In this document: one piece after another, positions 43,564-51,546 of the stretch
Numbering within the stretch: position 1 is the first letter of the stretch
Layout of the letters: every line of letters starts with the position of its first letter
Program-made: the position numbers and the translations under genes
The notes under the pieces: generated by a model
Seen by the model: the letters and a program-made list of their open reading frames with translations, nothing else
Told to the model about the DNA's origin: nothing
The model's database searches: none
Origin: CAINDZ01 sp964399195
Lineage (GTDB): Bacteria > Krumholzibacteriota > Krumholzibacteriia > LZORAL124-64-63
Assembly (NCBI GenBank): GCA_964399195.1
Contig: CAYNPY010000007.1
Coordinates: 1-64,000, forward strand
DNA length: 64,000 nt
Direction of reading: 5' to 3'

Positions 43564-43911
43564 TCAGGAAGGCCGGCCCCGCTGCCGCCCCCGCCAGGCC
43601 TCGACGCCCGACAGGATCAGCACGACCGCGCAGCCCAGCAACAGCGCGCCCAGCCTGGCGGTCTGCCACTCCATCTGCGCCGGCTTGCGCGGCGCGATGG
43701 CCGACACCCACAACGTCACCAGCCGCACCCACGCCGCGAAGCCCAGTCCCGCGGCCAGGGCGGCCGCCAGCGGGCGCGCCCCGCGCCGCCGCGCGCGCAG
43801 CAGCCACGCGGCCGCGCACCAGGCCGCCGCCTCGAGCGCGCCCAGCGCATCGAACGCCGCCAGCGCCAGCGCCGCGCAGACCAGGCAGGCGATGACCAGC
43901 GCGCGCCTCAC
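43564..43911 (-). CDS. small membrane protein
   Basis: A 115-residue protein with three or four hydrophobic helices. GTG 43911 overlaps the stop of the upstream small membrane gene (GTGA at 43908-43911). No known family is recognised. It lies between the 75-residue protein and the dioxygenase in the IorAB operon. Confidence 0.6.
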   Translation of the reverse strand: MRRALVIACLVCAALALAAFDALGALEAAAWCAAAWLLRARRRGARPLAAALAAGLGFAAWVRLVTLWVSAIAPRKPAQMEWQTARLGALLLGCAVVLILSGVEAWRGRQRGRPS

Positions 43912-44290
43912 GCGATCACCCTGACCAGCAGCACCGCCAGCGCCATGACGAACGTGGTCCCGCACACCGGGAAGATGCGATCGGCCGCNNNNNNNNNNNN
44001 NNNNNNNNNNNNNNNNNNNNNNNNNNNNNNNNNNNNNNNNNNNNNNNNNNNNNNNNNNNNNNNNNNNNNNNNNNNNNNNNNNNNNNNNCCGCCAGCGCCA
44101 TGACGAACGTGGTCCCGCACACCGGGAAGATGCGATCGGCCGCGACCAGGCCCACGGCCAGCCATGTCCACGCCGTGGCGCGGCCGGCGACGGCGCCCTC
44201 GACGATCAGCAGGACGCACGCGCTCAGGATCCAGAAGATGACCGAGTGGACCAGCTTGATGGCGAAGATGGCGCGGTGCTCCGTGGCCAT
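43908..44290 (-). CDS. small membrane protein interrupted by the assembly gap
   Basis: As written, the frame is broken by 100 N at 43989-44088. Removing the N run plus one copy of the 55-bp flanking repeat (155 nt) leaves exactly 228 nt, a 75-residue protein with a stop at 43908. It has helices at 12-31 and 43-75 (W-T-W-L-A-V-G-L-V-A-A-D). Its ATG abuts the IorB stop. Function is unknown; the gene is probably intact in the organism. Confidence 0.7.
43934..44143. other. assembly gap flanked by an exact 55-bp duplication
   Basis: Bases 43934-43988 are identical to 44089-44143 (55 bp); 100 N lie between. The length equals a common assembler k-mer, so this is most likely two contig ends that overlap rather than a true gap or a biological repeat. 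Confidence 0.9.
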
Positions 44291-46417
44291 CTACCCCAGC
44301 CTCACCGGCAGCTCCCGCACCCTGGTCCCCGTCGCCGCGAAGATCGCGTTGAGCACCGCCGGCGCCACCGGCGGCTGGCCCGGTTCGCCCACGCCGCCGA
44401 TCGGCTCGCCGCTCTCGAGGATCTCCACCTGCACCTCGGGCATGCCGCCCATCGTGAGCAGGGGATAGCCGTCGAAGTTGGTCTGCTGCACGCGGCCGCC
44501 CGCGATGGTGATCCCGCCGTGCAGCAGCGCCGTCACCGCCATGGCGGCGTTGCCCTCGGTCTGCGCCCGCACGCCGTCCGGGTGCACGGCCAGGCCGCAG
44601 TCGATGGCCGTCCAGATGCGGTGCACCCTGACGCGCCCCTTGTCGACCGACACCTCGGCCACCGTGGCCGCCGCGCTGCCGAAGCTCTCGTGGCAGGCCA
44701 GTCCGCGGGCGCGGCCGGCCGGCGCGGCGCCGCCCCAGCCCGCGACCTCGGCCGCGCGCTCGAGCGCGCCGCGCAGGCGCGAGCCTCTTGGCAGCAGCCC
44801 CAGGCGCAGCGCCAGCGGGTCGGCCCCCGCCGCAACCGCGATCTCGTCCAGGAAGCACTCGTTGGCCACCGGGTGCTGCGAGTTGTACACCGAGCGCCAC
44901 CAGCCGACCGGGACGGCCGTGTTGGCCATCGCGTACTCGACGCGCAGGTTCGCGATCTCGTAAGGCAGCGTGGCGGCGCCGTCCAGGGCGTCGGGCTCCT
45001 GTTGCGCGCGCCCCGGCTGCAACTGCCCCATGATCGACGGCGCGGCGAAGCGGTGCCGCCACGCCACCAGGCGGCCCTGCCCATCCAGGCCCGCCGCCAG
45101 CCGGTGCAGGCTGGCCGGCCGGAACCAGTCGCCGCGCATGTCGTCCGCGCGGTCCCACACCACCTGCACCGGCGAGCCGAAGGCCTTGCTGGCCAGCGCG
45201 GCCTCGACGACGAAGTCGGGCATCAGGCGGCGGCCGAAGGCGCCGCCGGCCAGTGTGGTGTGCAGCCTGATCCGGTCGGGCGGCAGGCCGAGCAGGCGCG
45301 CCAGCTGGCCGAGCGGCCACTGCGGCGCCTGCGTCGGGGCCCAGATCTCCGCGCTGTCGGCCCGCACGTCGGCCGCGCAGTTGACGGGCTCGATCGAGGC
45401 GTGCGCCAGGAACGGCAGGTGGTACTCGGCGGTCAGCGTGCGCGCGGCGCCGGCCAGCGCGGCGTCCAGGTCGCCCTCGTCGCGGTACGCCTTCACGTCG
45501 GGCGAGCCCTCGGCCAGCTTCGCCGCGAACATCGCGCGGATGGAGTCGCTGCTCAGCGAGGTCTCGCCGCCCTCCCACTCCACGCGCAGCGCGTCGCGGG
45601 CCTGCAGCGCAGCCCAGGTGGAGGTGGCCGCCACGGCGATGCCGGAGTCCAGCTGCGCCACCTCGCGCACGCCGGGCCTGGCCTTCGCGGCGGCGGCGTC
45701 CCAGCTGCGCGGCTTGGCGCCGAACACGGGGCTGCGCGCGATCGCCACGAACAGCTGCCCCGGCACGCGCGTGTCCAGGCCGAAGCGCGCGGCGCCGCGC
45801 AGCTTCTCCGGCGAGTCGAGGCGCGCCGGCGAGGTGCCGATGATGCGGAACGTCTCCGGGTCCTTGAGCGCCGGCTCCGCCGGCACCGGCAGCGTGGCCG
45901 CCAAGGGCACCAGCGCGCCGTACTCCAGGCGGCGGCCGCTCTTCGCATGGATGACCGCGCCCTCCTGCGCGCGGCACTCGCCCGCCGGCGCCTTCCAGGT
46001 CCGCGCCGCCGCCTCGCAGAGCATCTCGCGCGCCGCGGCGCCGGCCTGCCGCAGCGGCGCGTAGAATTCGCGCACGCTGGTGCTGCCGCCGGTGGTCATG
46101 CTGCCGTAGCGCTCGAGGTGCGCCAGCGCCGGCTCCACGCGCACGCGGCGCCAGTCGGCCTCCAGCTCCTCGGCCACGATCATCGGCAGCGCCGTGCGCG
46201 CGCCCTGGCCCAGCTCGCTGCGCGGGACGATCACGGTCACGGCGCCGTCGGTGTCGATCCGCAGGAAGACGCCGGGCGCGAACGTGGCCGCTTCGCCCGC
46301 GGCCCGCGCCTCGTCCAGCCCCGGCAGGCGGATCCCGATGATGAGCGCCGCCCCGCCCGCCGTGGCGGCCTTGAGGAACGCGCGCCGCGTGAGCTGTGCC
46401 GACGTTTGCCCGCTCAT
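44291..46417 (-). CDS. iorB: molybdopterin-binding oxidoreductase large subunit, IorB-type
   Basis: A 708-residue xanthine-dehydrogenase-family protein of the isoquinoline 1-oxidoreductase group. A twin-arginine signal (L-T-R-R-A-F-L-K-A-A) starts it. Mo-cofactor motifs include E-L-G-Q-G-A-R-T, G-G-A-F-G-R-R, Q-A-P-Q-W, and G-G-V-G-E-P-G at the C-terminus, where the Glu would be catalytic. It oxidises aldehydes or N-heterocycles with the IorA Fe-S subunit. Its ATG overlaps the IorA stop (ATGA). The physiological substrate and acceptor are not visible. Confidence 0.88.
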   Translation of the reverse strand: MSGQTSAQLTRRAFLKAATAGGAALIIGIRLPGLDEARAAGEAATFAPGVFLRIDTDGAVTVIVPRSELGQGARTALPMIVAEELEADWRRVRVEPALAHLERYGSMTTGGSTSVREFYAPLRQAGAAAREMLCEAAARTWKAPAGECRAQEGAVIHAKSGRRLEYGALVPLAATLPVPAEPALKDPETFRIIGTSPARLDSPEKLRGAARFGLDTRVPGQLFVAIARSPVFGAKPRSWDAAAAKARPGVREVAQLDSGIAVAATSTWAALQARDALRVEWEGGETSLSSDSIRAMFAAKLAEGSPDVKAYRDEGDLDAALAGAARTLTAEYHLPFLAHASIEPVNCAADVRADSAEIWAPTQAPQWPLGQLARLLGLPPDRIRLHTTLAGGAFGRRLMPDFVVEAALASKAFGSPVQVVWDRADDMRGDWFRPASLHRLAAGLDGQGRLVAWRHRFAAPSIMGQLQPGRAQQEPDALDGAATLPYEIANLRVEYAMANTAVPVGWWRSVYNSQHPVANECFLDEIAVAAGADPLALRLGLLPRGSRLRGALERAAEVAGWGGAAPAGRARGLACHESFGSAAATVAEVSVDKGRVRVHRIWTAIDCGLAVHPDGVRAQTEGNAAMAVTALLHGGITIAGGRVQQTNFDGYPLLTMGGMPEVQVEILESGEPIGGVGEPGQPPVAPAVLNAIFAATGTRVRELPVRLG

Positions 46418-46878
46418 CGCTTGACCTCCTGGCCGGCGGCGCGGTGGATCGCCTGGCGGATCCGCTGGTAGGTGCCGCAGCGGCAGAGGTTGCCGTCCAT
46501 GGCGGCGGTGATGTCGTCGTCGCTGGGCCGCGGCTTGCTTGCCAGCAGCTCGGCCGCCGTCAGCAGCTGCCCCGGCTGGCAGTAGCCGCACTGCGAGACG
46601 TCCTCGGCCAGCCAGGCGTCGATGAGCGGATGCCCGTCGGCGGCCAGCCCCTCGATCGTGGTGATCGCCTGCCCGCCCACTTCGGCCACCGTAAGCGTGC
46701 AAGAGCGCGTGGCCGAGCCATCCAGCAGCACCGTGCAGGCGCCGCACAGCCCCTCGCCGCAGCCGAACTTGGTGCCGGTCAGGTCGAGGTGGTCGCGCAG
46801 GACCCAGAGCAGCGGGGTGTCGGCATTGGCTTCGACGGTGCGGGGGGTGCCGTTGACCAGGAGCGTAAAGGTCGGCAT
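46414..46878 (-). CDS. iorA: 2x[2Fe-2S] subunit of molybdenum oxidoreductase, IorA-type
   Basis: A 154-residue electron-transfer subunit. G-C-G-E-G-L-C-G-A-C-T with a later C (T-R-S-C) binds the plant-type [2Fe-2S] cluster; C-G-Y-C-Q-P-G and C-R-C-G bind the second cluster in a four-helix domain. It starts at ATG 46878, lacks any signal sequence and would be exported by hitch-hiking with IorB through the Tat path. The pair, two small membrane proteins and a dioxygenase make one operon. Confidence 0.92.
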   Translation of the reverse strand: MPTFTLLVNGTPRTVEANADTPLLWVLRDHLDLTGTKFGCGEGLCGACTVLLDGSATRSCTLTVAEVGGQAITTIEGLAADGHPLIDAWLAEDVSQCGYCQPGQLLTAAELLASKPRPSDDDITAAMDGNLCRCGTYQRIRQAIHRAAGQEVKR

Positions 46879-46956
46879 CGGGGGCCTCCCTTGCCGGGGC
46901 GTGTGGGATGTCGGGAAGGGTTGGATCCTAGCACGAACTGGCGCCGGCGCAACCGG

Positions 46957-47187
46957 TCAGTGCAGCGCGACGCTCCCGCGCCGCGCCGGCGCCGTCTCGC
47001 CCGCCGGGGACGCGCACCCGTCCGCGCCGCCCTCGGCGCCGCCCTTCGCCACCGGGCAACTCCCCCCGCTCGCGCACGACGAGCACGCGCCCGGCTTCTT
47101 CAGCGACCTGACCAGCGCCCGCAGCGCCCACACCCCCGCGCCCGCCACCAGCAGGCCGACCACCACCGCCTCCCACCCGAAGCTCAC
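46957..47187 (-). CDS. FeoB-associated Cys-rich membrane protein
   Basis: A 76-residue protein: one N-terminal helix (V-V-V-G-L-L-V-A-G-A-G-V-W-A-L) then C-S-S-C-A-S-G-G-S-C-P. This layout matches FeoB-associated Cys-rich proteins that support ferrous transport. GTG 47187 overlaps the FeoB stop (GTGA). The Ala/Gly-rich tail is unconserved. Confidence 0.75.
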   Translation of the reverse strand: MSFGWEAVVVGLLVAGAGVWALRALVRSLKKPGACSSCASGGSCPVAKGGAEGGADGCASPAGETAPARRGSVALH

Positions 47188-49373
47188 GCGCCCATCCCTC
47201 CCAGCTTGAGCAGCAGCCCCACCTGGTACACCGCGAAGGTCACGATCCACGCCAGCGCCGTCAGCCCCAGCGACTGCGCCAGCGCCCACTTCACGCTGCC
47301 GGATTCCTGCCGCGTGATGGCGAACGTGGCGATGCACGGCGTGGCGATCAGGGCGAACATCATGATGCACAGGCCCACCAGCGGCGAATACCGATCACGC
47401 AATTGCTGGCGCAATTGCTCTGAGGTCTCGTCCGCCTCGCCGACGGCGAACACGATGCCCATCTGCGCGACGAACACCTCCTTGGCGGCGGTGGCGCCCA
47501 CCAGCGCGGTGCCGATGCGCCAGTCGAAGCCCAGCGGGGCGATCAGCGGCTCCAGCACGCGGCCCACGCGGCCGGCCACCGAGTACGACAGCGCGGCCGC
47601 CTGCTGCTGCGCCGGGTCGTCCAGCTGCTCCCAGGGCACACCCGCGGGCAGGCCGTCGCCGGCCGGCGGCACCCAGCCCTCGCGCGGCTTCGGGTAGAAG
47701 GTCAGGCACCAGAGGATGATCGCCGCGCCCAGGATCACCGTGCCGGCCTTCTTCAGGTACAGCCAGGCGCGCGTCCACATTTGGATCAGCAGGCTGCGCG
47801 CGGTCGGCAGGCGGTACGGCGGCAGCTCCATCACGAACGGCGTGTTCTCGCCGCGGAACAGCGTCGCGCGCAGCAGGCGCGCGCCCAGCAGCGCCAGCAC
47901 GATGCCCGTCACGTAGATGAGCCACAGCACCGGCCCCTGCCACTTCGCGGCGAAGAAGGCCGGGATCATCAGCGCGTAGATGGGCAGGCGCGCGCCGCAG
48001 CTCATCAGCGGCAGCACCATCATCGTGATGAGCCGGTCGCGCCGCGTCTCCAGCGTCCGCGTGGCCATGATCGCCGGCACCGTGCAGCCGAACCCGATGA
48101 GCAGTGGGATGAACGTCTTGCCGTGCAGCCCCACCTTGCTCATGAAGCGGTCCATGACGAACGCCGCGCGCGCCATGTAGCCGGTGCCCTCCAGCACCGC
48201 GATGGCCAGGAACAGCAGCACGATGTTCGGCAGGAACACGATCACCCCGCCCACGCCGCCGATGATGCCGTCGACCAGCAGCGACTGCAGGTGGCTGCCG
48301 CTGCCGGCGGGCCACAGGGCGGTGATGGCGCCGCCCAGGGCGACGAAGCCGCGGTCGATCAGGTCCATCAGCGGGTTGCCCAGCGTGAAGGTCAGCGTGA
48401 AGACCACGTACATCAGCGCCAGGAAGATGGGCACGCCCCACACCTGGTGCATGGCGATGCGGTCGAGGCGGTCGCTCAGCGCCGCGCTGCGGCCGGCGCC
48501 CACCTGCCGCACCACCTCGCCGCACAGGCGGCCGATGTGCTCGTAGCGCAGCCGCGCCAGGTGGATGTCGGGATCATCCGCGATCGATTCGGTGAACGCT
48601 GCGGCGATGGCGGCGATGGCCGGCCGCGCGGCCTCGACCGGCGCCGAGCCCAGCACGTGCTGGTCGCCTTCCAGCAGCTTGAGCGCCTGCCAGCGGCGGT
48701 GCGGCGACTCGGGCAGCAGCTCCTCGATGCGCGCGACGGCGCCCTCGACGACCGGGCCGTAGTCGATGCGGCCGTCGCGGCTGGCGCGTTGCGGCATCGC
48801 CAGCGCGCCGGGGCCAGGCCCCTGGTCGCGGCACAGGTCGGCCGGTCCGGGCAGGCGCACCTGCGCGGAGGCCACGTCCAGCACGGCGCCGATCACCTCG
48901 TCCATGCCCTGGTTGCGGTTGCCCACCGCCGGGATCACGGGCACGCCCAGCCGGCGGGCCAGGCGCGCGTGGTCGATGATCAGCCCGCGCTCGCGCGCCT
49001 CGTCCGACATGTTCAGCACGACGACCAGCGGCCGCCCGATCTCCAGCAGCTCGGTCGTCAGGAAGAGGTTGCGCTCGAGGTTGGAGGCGTCGACGACGTC
49101 GATCACCACGTCCGGCGCGTGGTTCAGCAGGAAGTCGCGGGTGACCAGCTCCTCCTCGCTGAACGCGGTCAGGCTGTAGGTGCCGGGCAGGTCGACCAGC
49201 TTGAGGCGCAGATCGCCGCGGCGCAGCGTGCCCTCTTTCCACTCGACGGTCACGCCGGGGTAGTTCCCCACGTGCTGCCGCGCGCCGGTCAGGTTGTTGA
49301 AGATGGTGGTCTTGCCGGCGTTGGGATTGCCGGCCACCGCGACGGTGAGCGTCCTGTCCAGCGTCAGCGCCAC
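47184..49373 (-). CDS. feoB: ferrous iron transporter FeoB
   Basis: A 729-residue protein. The N-terminal GTPase has G-N-P-N-A-G-K-T-T (16-24), Y-P-G-V-T-V-E, D-L-P-G-T-Y-S-L and N-M-S-D-E. Two hydrophobic gate repeats follow, with the conserved cysteine motif around G-F-G-C-T-V-P-A near residue 430 and M-S-C-G-A-R-L-P. It imports Fe2+ across the inner membrane with GTP hydrolysis. It follows feoA by 10 bp and precedes a Cys-rich helper. Confidence 0.95.
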   Translation of the reverse strand: MALTLDRTLTVAVAGNPNAGKTTIFNNLTGARQHVGNYPGVTVEWKEGTLRRGDLRLKLVDLPGTYSLTAFSEEELVTRDFLLNHAPDVVIDVVDASNLERNLFLTTELLEIGRPLVVVLNMSDEARERGLIIDHARLARRLGVPVIPAVGNRNQGMDEVIGAVLDVASAQVRLPGPADLCRDQGPGPGALAMPQRASRDGRIDYGPVVEGAVARIEELLPESPHRRWQALKLLEGDQHVLGSAPVEAARPAIAAIAAAFTESIADDPDIHLARLRYEHIGRLCGEVVRQVGAGRSAALSDRLDRIAMHQVWGVPIFLALMYVVFTLTFTLGNPLMDLIDRGFVALGGAITALWPAGSGSHLQSLLVDGIIGGVGGVIVFLPNIVLLFLAIAVLEGTGYMARAAFVMDRFMSKVGLHGKTFIPLLIGFGCTVPAIMATRTLETRRDRLITMMVLPLMSCGARLPIYALMIPAFFAAKWQGPVLWLIYVTGIVLALLGARLLRATLFRGENTPFVMELPPYRLPTARSLLIQMWTRAWLYLKKAGTVILGAAIILWCLTFYPKPREGWVPPAGDGLPAGVPWEQLDDPAQQQAAALSYSVAGRVGRVLEPLIAPLGFDWRIGTALVGATAAKEVFVAQMGIVFAVGEADETSEQLRQQLRDRYSPLVGLCIMMFALIATPCIATFAITRQESGSVKWALAQSLGLTALAWIVTFAVYQVGLLLKLGGMGA

Positions 49374-49383
49374 GGTGCGGGTC

Positions 49384-49599
49384 CTATTCGACCAGGATGC
49401 GCGAGGCCATGCCGCGACCGATCACGATCCGGCTGCCGCGCACCGCCAGCACGAACGGGCCGCGCCCGGAGTTCTGCACCACTTCCAGCTCGGCGCCGGG
49501 CAACAGGCCCAGTGCGGCCAGCCGTCCGCGCAGCTGGCGACCGCCGTCGATCGACTTGAGGACGGCGCGCGTCCCTTCGTTCACCTGCGACAGGGGCAT
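49384..49599 (-). CDS. feoA: FeoA SH3-like protein
   Basis: A 71-residue SH3-fold protein (G-L-L-P-G-A-E-L-E-V, I-V-I-G-R-G-M-A-S-R-I) that works with FeoB at the cytoplasmic face. It starts 2 nt after the dtxR stop, so the regulator and transporter are translated together. Confidence 0.93.
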   Translation of the reverse strand: MPLSQVNEGTRAVLKSIDGGRQLRGRLAALGLLPGAELEVVQNSGRGPFVLAVRGSRIVIGRGMASRILVE

Positions 49600-49601
49600 G
49601 G

Positions 49602-50126
49602 CTACGCCTCCTCCCGGTTGGTCAGAGGATCGGGCAGCAGGTCGCCGCCGCAGACGTCGCGCCCGCAGGTGTGGCCGGGCCCCGACTTGTTGCAGAAGAA
49701 CCCGGCCGTCTCGTCCCAGCGCACGTCGTTCTGCGGGCAGCTCTCGAAGTACTCGACGAAACGCACCAGCCGGTTCAGCACGCCGCTGCTGACGGCGTGC
49801 TCCAGGCGGCAGGCCTCCGCGTCCGCTTCCGCGGGCGGCAGGCCCAGCACCTGGTTGAGGAACTTCGACAGCGTCTGGTGCCGCTTCACCACGCCGAGGG
49901 CCACGGCCTCGCCGGGCTCCGTCAGCGTGATCAGGTCGTAGGGGGCGTAGTTGATGAGCTTCTTCTCGGCCAGCGAGCGCAGCGCCTGCGTCACCGAGGA
50001 ATTGTGCACGCCCATGCGCAGCACGATGTCCTTCGCGCGCGCGGCCCCCTTCGCCTCGACGGTGTGGAAGATCGCCTCGAGGTAATCCTCGAGACTGGCG
50101 CTCAGGTGGAGTTCGTCGGCCTTCAT
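49602..50126 (-). CDS. DtxR/MntR-family metal-dependent repressor
   Basis: A 174-residue regulator. The N-terminal winged helix (S-L-E-D-Y-L-E-A-I-F, A-K-D-I-V-L-R-M-G-V-H-N-S-S-V-T) and the dimer/metal domain (E-P-G-E-A-V-A, R-H-Q-T-L-S-K-F-L, E-A-C-R-L-E-H-A-V-S) are typical. The Cys-rich C-terminus (C-N-K-S-G-P-G-H-T-C-G-R-D-V-C) is an addition that may bind iron. It is first in the feo operon and should repress it when Fe2+ is ample. Confidence 0.9.
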   Translation of the reverse strand: MKADELHLSASLEDYLEAIFHTVEAKGAARAKDIVLRMGVHNSSVTQALRSLAEKKLINYAPYDLITLTEPGEAVALGVVKRHQTLSKFLNQVLGLPPAEADAEACRLEHAVSSGVLNRLVRFVEYFESCPQNDVRWDETAGFFCNKSGPGHTCGRDVCGGDLLPDPLTNREEA

Positions 50127-50148
50127 CGCGATTGCCGCCCCGTGTTTC

Positions 50149-50220
50149 GAAAACGCATTTTCACTGGCGACGAAAGTTTTTTGTCGTCACAAATATCGGC
50201 GCTTTGACGCTGTTTGTAAA
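50149..50220 (-). promoter_or_regulatory. promoter and candidate operators of the dtxR-feoAB operon
   Basis: Minus strand: -35 TTTACA (50215-50220), 17-bp spacer, -10 GATATT (50192-50197). An imperfect inverted repeat GACGA...TCGTC (50169-50188) overlaps the expected +1 and could be the regulator's own site. A second palindrome, GAAAA-CGCA-TTTTC (50149-50162), lies in the ~60-nt leader. Confidence 0.5.
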
Positions 50221-50336
50221 GGGAATTCGCGACGATCGCGGCGGTGCGGGCGGGCAGGTGTTGCGCCGGGGCAACGCGGGGCCAGGGGCTGGCGCCGTCT
50301 CGGCGCCCCGCTTTCCCTCAATTCCTCCCTCCCGCA

Positions 50337-50366
50337 TTGACTGTATACAGTGTGCAAAGAAATATA
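50337..50366 (+). promoter_or_regulatory. candidate HNH-gene promoter with ACTGTATACAGT palindrome
   Basis: TTGACT (50337-50342) and AATATA (50361-50366) with an 18-bp spacer could be a promoter. The perfect palindrome ACTGTATACAGT (50340-50351) overlaps the -35 and recalls short LexA-type boxes. The rest of the 319-bp spacer (50127-50445) contains the divergent feo promoter and a GTTGCGCCGGGGCAAC near-palindrome (50260-50275), and no gene. Confidence 0.4.
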
Positions 50367-50445
50367 CACCATTCAGGCTTGCGCTTGCTGGCGTTTTTCG
50401 CTATTTTTTCGCTAAGACTTTCCTCCCGGAAAACGAGCCTGCCCC

Positions 50446-51546
50446 ATGACAGCCGCCACCCTTGCCGCGGTCGCCGAAGCGTCCGCCGCCCGCCCGTCCC
50501 TCCCCGCGTTCACCCCGGGCCGCCCCGCGGCCGAGGTCGACGCCGCCCTCCGCCAGGCCCTGGCCGCCTGCGACCGCGCCCGCGAGTGCGCCGTGCTCTG
50601 GTTCGCGGAGGTCCGCCGGCGCGAGCTGTACCGCACGTTTGGGTACGCCTCGTTGGAACTGTATGCAGTACACGCGCTCGGGTTCAGCCGGAACCGCACC
50701 TGGCAGTTCAAGCGCCTGGCCGACGAGTTCGACCGCCTGCCCGCCCTGCGCGAAGCCGTCGCCGGCGGCGACCTGGGCTGGACCAAGGCCCGGCATGTCG
50801 CGCGCGTGGCCAGCCCGGCCACGGCCGCGGCCTGGGTCGAGAAGGCGAAGACCACGGGCCGGCGCGAGCTGGAGCGCGAGGTGACGGCGGCGCGGGCCGA
50901 CGCGCGCGGGCAGCGCGCGGCGCGGGCGGGTGCGCCGGCGCAACATCCCTGCGGCTCGCCCCCCGTCGGCGCTCCCGCAAACATCACCCTGCGCGCCGAC
51001 CCCGTGCAGCTGGCCCGCTTCGAATCGCTGGTCGAGCGCGCCCGCAAGACCGGCGCCGTGCCGCGCGGGACCGATCGCATGGATCTCGTGCTGGCGGCGC
51101 TGGAGGCATTGGTCAAGAGCGATGACGATGAGCCCGCAGCCGACCCCAGGCGCCGCCCGCGGCCCTGCGCCCCGGCCGCGCGCATCGTCATCCACGAGTG
51201 CCCCGACTGCGGCCGCGCCGCGGCCGCCACCGGGCGCGGCGAACGGCCGCTGGCCCCGGCGCAACTGGCGGCGGCCAGGTGCGATGCCGTCCTGCAGGAA
51301 CCGGGTAAGCGCAACCGCGCCACGATCCCGCCCGCCACGCGCGCGGCGGTGCTGGCGCGCGACCGACACCGCTGCGCGGCGCCCGGCTGCGGGTCGGCGC
51401 GCTTCCTGGAGGTGCACCACATGGTGCCGCGCGAAGAGGGCGGCTCCAACAAGGCCGACAACCTGGTCACCCTGTGCGGGCGGTGCCATCGGTTCGCGCA
51501 CGAGAAGGCGCGGCGGGAAGCAGCGGGGATGGGTGATGGCGCCTAA
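50446..51546 (+). CDS. HNH endonuclease, DUF222-like
   Basis: A 366-residue protein. The N-terminal helical domain (to ~150) is like the DUF222 regions found before HNH nucleases. A C-P-D-C motif near 250 and the HNH core (C-A-A-P-G-C, L-E-V-H-H-M-V-P-R-E-E-G-G, N-L-V-T-L-C-G-R-C-H) at ~310-350 bind zinc and cut DNA. Such genes occur in several copies in some genomes and can act as mobile or defence nucleases. A GTGCGCCGGCGCAAC palindrome lies in its linker (50930-50944). It overlaps the convergent hydF stop by 4 bp. Confidence 0.85.
   Translation: MTAATLAAVAEASAARPSLPAFTPGRPAAEVDAALRQALAACDRARECAVLWFAEVRRRELYRTFGYASLELYAVHALGFSRNRTWQFKRLADEFDRLPALREAVAGGDLGWTKARHVARVASPATAAAWVEKAKTTGRRELEREVTAARADARGQRAARAGAPAQHPCGSPPVGAPANITLRADPVQLARFESLVERARKTGAVPRGTDRMDLVLAALEALVKSDDDEPAADPRRRPRPCAPAARIVIHECPDCGRAAAATGRGERPLAPAQLAAARCDAVLQEPGKRNRATIPPATRAAVLARDRHRCAAPGCGSARFLEVHHMVPREEGGSNKADNLVTLCGRCHRFAHEKARREAAGMGDGA

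Noticed and set aside
43934..44143. 55-bp direct repeat considered as an attachment site or CRISPR-like repeat
   Set aside because: It flanks an N run exactly and collapsing it restores a gene, so it is an assembly artefact.
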